A program made the position numbers and the translations under genes. Source: Siniperca chuatsi (taxonomy: Eukaryota > Chordata > Actinopteri > Centrarchiformes > Sinipercidae). Taken from it: a stretch of DNA of 64,000 nt. The notes beneath the pieces were generated by a model. The model had not been told where the DNA came from and searched no databases. It was given only the letters and a program-made list of their open reading frames with translations. The number at the start of each line of letters is the position of its first letter. Positions within the stretch are counted from its first letter, which is position 1. Shown here in pieces: positions 55,641-64,000 of this stretch. The DNA lies in assembly GCF_020085105.1 (NCBI RefSeq), contig NC_058052.1, positions 8,293,733-8,357,732 of the forward strand, in the 5' to 3' direction.

Positions 55641-56510
55641 CTAAAAATGTGCAGTACGTCTGTTCACCTTGTCTCGTAAAAATAGATAGTAAGCTTCTGT
55701 GTGTAATTACTTAAATGCTGATCATTTTTTTACAATGTAAAAAATGCAGCTTATAATTGGTGGTTCACATAAATTATTATTTTTATAACATTACAATATA
55801 ATGTTCAGCCTCAGTTCACCTCCAGACTCCATTTGTTCATTATACACTCTAGTTTTGAGAAAGGTTATTTTGTAAATTATTATTAAATGTTTGCAGTAGT
55901 GGCCTAGGAAGCATTTGTCCACAGAAGCCACTTCATGTGTAAATATTCAATGTTGCGGAATAATGCAAATTTTGTGTGCCTTTTCCATTTCCACTCTGCT
56001 CCAGTCTCAACTCTGCTCCACTCTTGTTTTGGCTGTAAGCAATTATCTAATATTGATAAGCTGATAAAGGTTTTAGTTTCTCAGGTTTTAGAGGCAGAGA
56101 TTTGTGCAAATTCACTGTAATTTAAGCATAAAATTCAGTAGCCTGTTTACTTTATTGTTTATGACATAAAAAAGGTTCAGTTTTGAATAAAGATGTCTTA
56201 AGTAGGTTGGCATCATTATTGAGATGCTATATTGATTCTAGGATGTGGGATTCTTATAAGATTAAAATATACACAACAAAACTTTAAACCCGTCACCCCT
56301 TCCTCCGTCATCTCTTCCATTATTAGGATTTTGAACATGCTCTGTAATTCGATGTGCCAACAACAGGTAAAATGTGAAACTCTCTCTTAATTTCACAGTT
56401 CTGAATCCGCTGGTTGACTCCTTTGTGACTGAAACACTATATCAGTATCTGTCAGAAAAGAAAGAAAATTTGTTTAATGTACTATTGGTTAAAGTATTGA
56501 TTAAAATAGC

Positions 56511-56632
56511 TCTGTGACAGACTGGTGACCTGTCCATGGTGTCTCTGTGCTTTCCACTTTGTGTGTGCCGGGATAGGCTCCAGACTCCTGCCATTCTTAA
56601 TGGGAATTAATTAAGGAAATGAATAAATGACT
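56511..56632 (+). repeat. SINE/LINE 3'-tail-like fragment
   Basis: GACTGGTGACCTGTCCATGG with GGGATAGGCTCCAGACTCC is the recognisable 3' part of a widespread teleost retroelement tail (shared by RTE-type LINEs and SINEs, by memory). It is degenerate and truncated. Confidence 0.6.
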
Positions 56633-56988
56633 AAAAATAGAACCTCATGGGAACATTTCCTGATTTACTTTATGCACCATAGTGATAACAGAACCCATGT
56701 TTGAACATTAAACAAGTGATCTGTCTCCAGTTACAGTCCACTTCAGTGATAATTCAATTCAGAGTTGTCAGCTAGTGTATCATCACAGATAAGAGTTGTT
56801 TTACTAGTTAGGACAGAGAAATACAAAACAGGACCTAACAATGTAGTTAATAAAAAGAAGGAAAAAAATTAAGCAATAAAGCTTCTTTTTAATGATTAAA
56901 TTAATCTTGCAAGTAATATTTACTAGAAATATATTGAATTTTGTTAAAATATGTGGAATGAAAAGATAAAGCTAGTCTTCAGAATTCT

Positions 56989-56990
<2 letters not shown>

Positions 56991-57026
<36 letters not shown>

Positions 57027-57037
57027 GTTATTATTAT
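56991..57037. repeat. (AAT)n microsatellite ending in an AACGTT-centred palindrome
   Basis: About 11 AAT units run into a perfect 22-bp palindrome (57016-57037, centre CG at 57026-57027), about 65 bp upstream of the csgalnact2 ETS motif. Confidence 0.9.
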
Positions 57038-57095
57038 GAAGGAGTTCCAGCGTGTTTGATGACGACACTCGTTAGCAAAGATCCCATTTGTTAGT

Positions 57096-57234
57096 TTTTG
57101 ACCGGAAGTAGACTACGACCCACTCTTTTCTCTTTGCTCCGTGGCATTTTGCGACACAGGGTGTCTGCTGCTGCTGGTTTTATACTAAACCTATGGCTGT
57201 AAGCAGAGGCAGGAATGGACATTGACGGGATTAG
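57096..57234 (+). promoter_or_regulatory. csgalnact2: csgalnact2 promoter-proximal region and non-coding exon 1
   Basis: An ETS/GABP-type CCGGAAGT at 57102-57109 is followed by a pyrimidine-rich initiator-like stretch, then sequence ending in a strong donor (TTAG then GTGAGT at 57235). A 10-codon upstream frame (57193-57225) lies in this exon. The assignment to csgalnact2 rests on position and strand. Confidence 0.55.
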
Positions 57235-59457
57235 GTGAGTAGTTGATTTTACGCTATTATAACTGCTGAGTAGGCTCTCTAACAGATATAAAAATAACCT
57301 GAAATCGTAGTGAAGTCCGGAACATCGCTAAGCTAGCTGCAGAACCGTGTCAACATCCGGTTTCGGGTTTTCAGTGTACACGATATGCATAATATAAATT
57401 TTCAGAGGAACAAATGGTTCTGAAATTTGGACAGATGTCATACTTTATAGAGCAGTGTGCTGGGGAGTTACAACGAAAGTTAATATTTCATAATGATGGC
57501 CAGTACAGCACATTTGTTGTCATCGCCAAAATATGTGCATGACACAATTTGAGTGCCAAACTTCTATTAAAACTCACTGTAAAGCAGTACTTTACAAGAT
57601 TATTAGGTTTTTTCCTAATTAAAACACAACAGTAACCAAATCAGATCATTTAATGACCCACTTTTGTCTGCTTCAGTAGTAACAATTAAGTAAATTCACT
57701 GGAATTTATGAGTCCCTGTTGATGTATGAATGTGTAGTCTTTATGAGTTTACCAAGACTGTTCGGACATGTGATGTATTCATACTCACAATTCCATGGGT
57801 TACAGACCTGATACATGATGTGCTTTGTTTCTCTCATTAACTGAACTCTACTGAACTTTACATTCTGTAAGCTTAATGTCTGTCTCTGTTTGTGTGACTG
57901 TACTTTGGGACAAACATATATGACTTCCTTTTTGGAGTTGTGGAGGGGCTCTGTTAAATTTGGCATAAAAACAGTCGCACAAGCATTTCTCAAAGTACAG
58001 TTTACAGTTTTTTTTATATTGGTTCCTCTTTTTTGACTGGTTAAAACCTTGAGACTTAATCAGCAGAATGGCCCCTTGGTAAATATTTTTATGTCATTAG
58101 TTATGATCTTGAAAATGAGTTATTAAGTATTTACACTTGCTTTTTGACAAGTTAACATTAAACTGCTGGATTTTCTGTATGGTGTGCCATTAAACACTCA
58201 TATTCAGTAAAACAAAAGTGGCACCCACTAGGAAAACAGTGCTTACTTTGGACAAAAAAAGGGGGGAAAAATCAGCTTTTTTCTGTCAAGCTACAAAGAA
58301 ATAGCTTGATAACTAGTGTAGTTTTTTTTTTAAACATTAGAGCAGTGGTTTCCAGCTCTCGCCCTTTGGACTCAGAGCCCTGCTGGTTTTCATTATAGCC
58401 GTCTTGAAACTGATTTACACCTGTGGGGCCAGGGGAAGAAGATGTGAGTGTCAGGATAGAAAAACAGCATTACTTTGTGTGCTGAGGGCTGGAGCTGTAG
58501 GTTTGACTGTGTGACCTTCAAGAAACAATTGTGTGTGGTATGTGGTGGATAAGAGGAGGTGTAAAAGCTCCACAAGGCTTTCCTGCCTGGCATCAAACCC
58601 GAAGAAGCCATTCAGAACACGGATATATAAATGACTTAAAAGTGGCTGGCCTTTGTATGAGATCTCTTTAGCCTATAATTCACAAGATGATCAGGAAAAC
58701 AACCCTGAATACTGTGGTTGTTATAATATTTTGTCTCCATGTTGTATCTTTTCATTCCACGACGTCACTCTGTCTTGGCATCAGTTAATTAATTATAGCT
58801 GTTCTGGAGAGTGCCGTGCTTTTATTTTGAAAAGAACGCAGTTAAACCGGAAGTAAGTCTTTAGTAACTTGCTGTGGAGCTCGCCCACCAGTTTTCCTCT
58901 GTGCTGTTGTTTAGCTGAGAGCTAGCTACCGTGTGCTAGCTCTCTAGGTGTAGCTAACTCCGTTATTTCAGGTTTAAATGAAATCTTTAAAATGTAAAAT
59001 ATTCGTAGAAGTTGGACACATATTGAACATGTTGTTACAGAAAAATGTTTTATTCATTGACTGAATGAAATTGCTACTGACAGGTTAGTTAATTAACTAA
59101 GGTTGCTTGAATCTGAACATGTTGTATTATCAACTGTTACTGTCTGATTATCTGTTGATCCTCAATGTTTTAATCTGAACCAGAACTACTCTGAAAAAGT
59201 CTTCACAAATGGCTCCCTGTATAGTGAAAGATTTTATTGTGGATTTCTGTGATTTTCCATAGGTGATCATCGCATGGATTTACACAGGACAAATGTATTA
59301 AGACACTGATAGGTTGGAGCCAAGAAACAAGACATTCACAGTAAAATGAAACGCCTCTCCAAACCTCTAAGATGATGTGCAGACGCATATTGTAAGTAAT
59401 GTGATCAGAGTGGAAAGGGAATGCAGACTTGCCAGCTATAGCTTGTATGCGAGCGTG
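57235..59457 (+). other. csgalnact2 first intron and 5' UTR of the coding exon
   Basis: No coding homology was seen. A second CCGGAAGT with an overlapping GTAAGT donor is at 58847-58858. A good acceptor (TTTTCCATAG) at 59253-59262 is the likely start of the exon that holds the csgalnact2 ATG. Confidence 0.5.
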
Positions 59458-62217
59458 ATGCCCAGGCGGGGGTTGCCGTTCCAGGGCCGGGTCCGCTGGC
59501 TCTTCCTGGGCCTCTTCCTGCTGCTGGTGCTGCTGCTGTTCGCATACCTGCTGGAGTGCACCCCTCCAGCAGACGCCAGCCTGGTCCTGCCCGGCCTAGC
59601 AGGGGAGGTCTACGGGAAAGAGTACTACCAGGCCCTGCTGCAGGAACAGGAGGAGCGCCACCTAAACCGTGCCGCCAGTCTCAAGCGCCAGATTGCCCAG
59701 CTCAAGCAGGAGCTGCAGGAAATGAGTGAGAAGCTAAAGCTCCTGCAGGACAAGAAGGAGCTCCCCGGGGTGCAGGGCCTGGCCGAGACTAAAGACCAAG
59801 AGCCGGGAGATCTGCTGGAGTACCTGCACTCTCAGATCGACAAGGCTGAGGTCAACACAGGGGCACGCCTCCCCAGCGAGTATGCCCTTGTGCCCTTTGA
59901 GAGTTTCACCTCGTCGAAGGTGTACCAGCTGGAGATGGGACTGACGCGGCACCCAGAGGAGAAACCTGTCCGCAAAGACCGCAGGGACGAGCTGGTGGAG
60001 GTCATCGAGGCTGCGCTGGACATCATCAACAACCCTGATGAGGAGGATGGCGTGGAGGAAGAGATGCCGATGCAGAGACAAACCTACACAGAGGGTCACT
60101 TTTCTGAAGGTAAGATCTAGACTACCTGACTAATGAATGATCACTGTAACTGATATGTTTTCTCAGTGTAGCATTGTTTCTCATATTCTTTTAATTCGCA
60201 GGACTGTATAGGACAGAGCGCGACAAAGGGACGCTGTACGAGCTCTTCTTTGCCAAAGAGGATTCCAGCAGCTTCCGCCACGTCACGCTCTTCAGGCCTT
60301 TTGGTCCCTTAATGAAAGTCAGGAGCACATCTGTAGAAACATCAGGAATGATTATTAACATCATTGTGCCACTGGCGGGCAGAGTAGAAACTTTCTCACA
60401 GTTCTTACACAACTTCAGGTGAAACTGAACAAAAAACTTCTCTGTGTCTGCTAGACATGACCCAGCATGTTCAGTTCAAATGTGCATTCAGTAGACATGT
60501 TGGCCTGTTTTTTGTCATTGTTGTGTAATAAAACACAACCTTAGTGTTCTTGTAATTAATTTGAACAATTCATAATATATGTTTTCAGGGAGGTGTGTAT
60601 ACAGCAGGACAGACGCATACATCTCACGGTGGTTTATTTTGGGCAGGAAGGCCTACAGGAGGTGAAGTCATCTTTGGAAAAAATGTCAAGGTTTGTCCTT
60701 TCCCTGAGAAAGAGCTTTTGATATGCACATCTGTGCAAGATGTGTTGGTAATTTGTCATGGCAATTTAAATCTACTGCATTTGTTGTTTTTCAGGGAGGA
60801 GAGCTTCTCCAATTACACTCTGATCCCAGTGGACGAGGAGTTCTCGCGAGGTCGGGGTCTGGATATCGGAGCCCACGCCTGGAAGAAAGGCGACGTCTTA
60901 ATGTTTTTTTGTGACGTTGACATCCATTTTACTCTGGAGTTCCTTAACACCTGTCGTCTCCACTCTGCTCCAAGTAGATTTTTTATTGTTTGTTAATGTT
61001 CAGATTCACTGTATTAATTGTCTTTGAGCTTTTGTTACAGGTTGAGTGTCTCTAAATATACTAAGTTGTACTTGACTATTTGTTTTGTAGATAAGAAAGT
61101 CTTCTATCCAGTGGTGTTCAGTCTGTACAATCCTGCCATTGTCTATGGAAATTTGGAGCTGGCTCCACCCACTGAACTCCAACTGGTAAGGACTGAAAGT
61201 TCACTTTTAGCTCTAAACAGTATTTGTAGAAAGAGGATTTAAATCTGTTTTCTTTAAAGAGCCCCTCCAGACATGTTTTAATCCATAAAAAACAGTCTGC
61301 TTGGAATAATATTTTTTGTCTGATTGGATTTTCCGGAAAAAAAAGTTCCACTACCTAGTTAAAAACTCTTAAAACGACATCTACTTCTTTTCCCACATTG
61401 AAAGATCTAGACTCTCTGAATGTGCAAATATTGTTAATTTCAAATGTTTAACTACTGGATGTAAGATGTCTCCTACTTCACTCAAAAGTCCATTCTCAGT
61501 GTATGTGCACTGGAGCTTTAAGTTTCCACATCTCACTTGTATAAGTTGTATAATGGACCATGATTGGCTTGTTGTGATGTCACAAAATCCTGCTCTACAT
61601 ACACGTCTTAAAACATCCAAGTGAAGTGAACAATAAGCAAAACACATTTTGAGTGGAAGGGGACTTTAATTTAAATGTAATTTTGGTTTAACCAAATATA
61701 TTATATTCCCTTGTTTATTGTAATTAAAAAATCTCTTTTCAAATAGATTCACAAAAAAGATGCTGGATTCTGGAGAGATTTTGGCTTTGGAATGACGTGT
61801 CAGTATCGCTCAGATTTCCTAAATATTGGTAAGCAGTGATCACTTCATGTGATTAATATTTAATATATTCATAAACAACTGATACTGTTGACGGACAACT
61901 TGCAAATTGATTTTATTCCTCCAGGTGGGTTCGATCTTGAAGTCAAAGGCTGGGGTGTGGAAGACGTCCACTTGTACAGGAAGTATCTTCGAAGCGACCT
62001 GATAGTGATTCGGACGCCAGTGTCTAGTCTTTTTCACCTGTGGCACGAGAAGCAGTGTGCAGACGAGCTGACGCCTGAGCAGTACCGCATGTGCATCCAG
62101 TCCAAAGCCATGAACGAGGCCTCCCACTCTCACCTGGGCATGTTGGTTTTCCGTGAGGAGATTGAGGCTCACCTACGCAAGCAGGCCTTCAAGACTCAGA
62201 GCAAAACAGAGGACTAA
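59458..62217 (+). CDS. csgalnact2: Chondroitin sulfate N-acetylgalactosaminyltransferase 2, complete
   Basis: This Golgi type II membrane glycosyltransferase adds the first and further GalNAc residues in chondroitin sulfate synthesis. Exons are 59458-60109, 60202-60418, 60589-60690, 60795-60973, 61091-61185, 61747-61828 and 61925-62217, giving 539 residues (human 542). A short cytoplasmic tail MPRRG precedes a membrane segment at about 14-33, then a coiled-coil stem at about 60-105 containing [20 protein letters not shown]. Catalytic-domain blocks are [33 protein letters not shown], the metal-binding DVD at 364-366 in [24 protein letters not shown] and [18 protein letters not shown]. The usual GWGGEDVHLY reads [10 protein letters not shown] (Val454). 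The start is set at MPRRG because vertebrate orthologues begin there, although the open frame extends 27 codons upstream. The exon 4 donor (GTAGAT) is weak. Confidence 0.96.
61254..61669. mobile_element. MITE-like element with TTAAAG termini, csgalnact2 intron 5
   Basis: The left end TTAAAGAGCCCCTCCAG and the right end (reverse complement) TTAAAGTCCCCTTCCAC are imperfect inverted termini 416 bp apart. The interior is non-coding. TTAA at both borders parallels the element at 11065-11495, though the interiors differ. Confidence 0.5.
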
Positions 62218-64000
62218 GTAAGCCTTTTCGTACCCAACGTCATTCCACCGTTAAGACTGTGAGTTGCTGACTTAATTAACGCACTACAGCAAAGACAAGT
62301 TTACATGGATCCTTCTGCATTTCACCGCACAGCTGTAGACAAATGAATGTACAAAAACAAGCATTGATCAATGTGAAACATGGTACAACACTTATTGAAG
62401 AGCTACAGCAGAATCAAACACAAATGAGCGATCAAACTGGTAATATTTAACCTGCTGAAGGAAAATGGACACATGTAAAACAAGTAACATTTAGGTTGAC
62501 ATTATATTTTACGTATTGAAATCAATTCAGTTAGCATGCCGTTATTATCTTGGGAAACATAACTTCTTATTGAGACATCCTACCTGCTTCAAACGCAGCA
62601 CCTGATTTGCAACCGGTTTCTTCACCATTTTCGCCCTCTCTGCTGCTTCACTACCTTTCACTGCTGAATGTGACCTCAGCCAGTAGATTTAAGCCGTTTC
62701 AGATGATTTCTGCATTCCAGAAAGGTATCCAACAAGATAAAATACAACCAGCTGTCAACGTTTAGAGTGGCTTTTTAATAGGAAAAAAAGCAGTTACTAA
62801 AGGGTAAAGTCCAGCTATAGAACTATTTATTTACTGTTTACAAAAGTTGCACTTTCTTAAAATGGAAGTAAAAAAAAAAAAAAGCAAGTTGACCCCACAA
62901 GAACCAGTAAGTTTCTACTGATTCCCAGCTGTCTGCAAGTTGAAGATCAAAGCAATTTACAATCTGTCACCTTTTACAGTATATTGGCAGTTGAGTTTGG
63001 AGCCATACTGTTCTGTTAGTATTATATTTATAGGTTGTGTCAGACTGGCAATGTGGTTTTAAAAAAAAAAGGGACCTTTTTGTGTTTTATGTGACAATCA
63101 GTCACTATTTCCTTTGCTGATGACAGCTTCCAAGTGATTCGTTTTTCAGAGAGAAGCATGTTGATTAAATAGTTAAAGAGCCAGGAGCAAACATGTGCTT
63201 AGAGCATGCAGTGCTATGATATCAGGTCTATGTGGACCAGTATTATTTGTCTAAATAATAGATTTGTCATTTATGCCCGGTGAGAATCACTCACAGCACT
63301 ATGATTCCTAATACTGGATGAATGTTACAGCCACTCTTGTACATACTTTTCTAATATTTCTTTGTTTCATACATGTGAGTTGAATACGTTTGTTGTACGT
63401 GCCTACAGGCTTAAAGTGATATGAAATGTTGAAGACAGGGTTTTGTAACGGTGTCAAGAGCTGTAGGCCTGATAATTTTATTCCATCTCATAATGAGAGC
63501 GGATGTTACAGCTGAACAGTTCAGTCACAGAGGTTTGAGGCGTAATGAGTACAGCTGTCAAAATTCTACTTAGAGCAGATTAAGAAGTGCTTTATTTTTC
63601 TCACAATGAAGGCAGGTTATTCTTGCATCTCATCTCATCCTGTACTGTAATTATTTTTAATCAGTGTTTTTGCAAATGTTACAGCTTTTTGTAGATAGTC
63701 TTAAAGTCTCCTCACCTTGCAGGAGAAATGGTACATGTCTTCCTCTCAGCAGTATACAACAACTCAAACAGGAAGATCCTGTGCAAGGAAATGATTTATT
63801 TTGACATTTTGGCCATGAAATAAAATTTACATAAGGCTGCATTAACTGCTGCTATGTCATTCCTGCTGTTAGCATTTGATTTGATGATACATATTTTCAG
63901 AATACTTGACCAGTTCTATAATTTATACTATAAAAACTTCATATCAAACTTGTCAACTGTCTTTGAATCTACAAGCTCATTTGTGTTTCTTAATTTAAGA
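62218..64000 (+). other. csgalnact2 3' UTR and downstream sequence
   Basis: The region is AT-rich and non-coding, with A tracts at about 62869-62884 and 63061-63070. A canonical AATAAA at 63819-63824 would give a 3' UTR of about 1.6 kb. Nothing else was recognised up to the window end. Confidence 0.6.
63819..63824 (+). terminator. csgalnact2: csgalnact2 poly(A) signal (candidate)
   Basis: This AATAAA is a plus-strand hexamer well placed at the end of a long 3' UTR. I did not find a better one earlier in the UTR. Confidence 0.5.

Larger units (their letters stand above)
54833..57095 (+). other. ret 3' UTR and intergenic DNA to csgalnact2
   Basis: The ret 3' UTR probably ends after AATAAA at 55635-55640; a second AATAAA is at 56186-56191. 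A retroelement-tail-like fragment lies at 56511-56632 and an (AAT)n/palindrome at 56991-57037. No gene was recognised. Confidence 0.65.

Noticed and set aside
59377..59457. Extended N-terminus of csgalnact2 from the upstream in-frame ATG
   Set aside because: The extra 27 residues resemble no orthologue, and vertebrate proteins begin at MPRRG; a cytoplasmic tail that long would be atypical for this family.
59734..60099. 121-codon minus-strand open frame
   Set aside because: It is antisense to the large GC-rich first coding exon of csgalnact2; its openness is a shadow of the codon use of the real gene.

Overview
The window is ordinary vertebrate nuclear DNA, almost certainly from a ray-finned (teleost, probably percomorph) fish. 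It holds five intron-rich protein genes with GT..AG introns, AT-rich non-coding sequence, microsatellites, and several dispersed repeat types that I recall from teleost genomes. I joined the exons by hand; each gene stays in frame from first to last exon and matches a known vertebrate protein along its length.

Layout: (1) 210-4038, + strand, the last nine coding exons of sgpl1 (sphingosine-1-phosphate lyase; the 5' part lies outside the window), then a long 3' UTR. (2) 9327-7265, - strand, complete four-exon pcbd1 (pterin-4a-carbinolamine dehydratase/DCoH, 102 aa). (3) 10342-33091, + strand, complete 18-exon hgsnat (heparan-alpha-glucosaminide N-acetyltransferase, 598 aa), head-to-head with pcbd1 across about 1 kb. 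(4) 36334-54832, + strand, complete 20-exon ret (GDNF-family receptor tyrosine kinase, 1108 aa in the RET51-type form, with a RET9-type alternative end readable in intron 19). (5) 57100-62217, + strand, csgalnact2 (chondroitin sulfate N-acetylgalactosaminyltransferase 2, 539 aa) with a non-coding first exon.

The genes do not form a pathway. Two act on glycosaminoglycans at opposite ends of their life (csgalnact2 in Golgi synthesis of chondroitin sulfate, hgsnat in lysosomal breakdown of heparan sulfate), one on sphingolipids, one on tetrahydrobiopterin recycling, and one in neural-crest and kidney signalling. In human, as I recall, SGPL1-PCBD1 and RET-CSGALNACT2 are two separate neighbour pairs on chromosome 10 and HGSNAT is on chromosome 8, so this compact order is a fish-type arrangement.

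I saw no new biological system. The observations most worth checking are: the conserved RET9/RET51 alternative ends; a Gly-to-Val change in the WGGED motif of csgalnact2; an out-of-frame upstream ATG overlapping the ret start; a 13-bp perfect hairpin built from two opposed MARE/AP-1-like sites upstream of ret; repeat families shared between introns of different genes; and several non-repetitive intronic stretches that could be ret enhancers.
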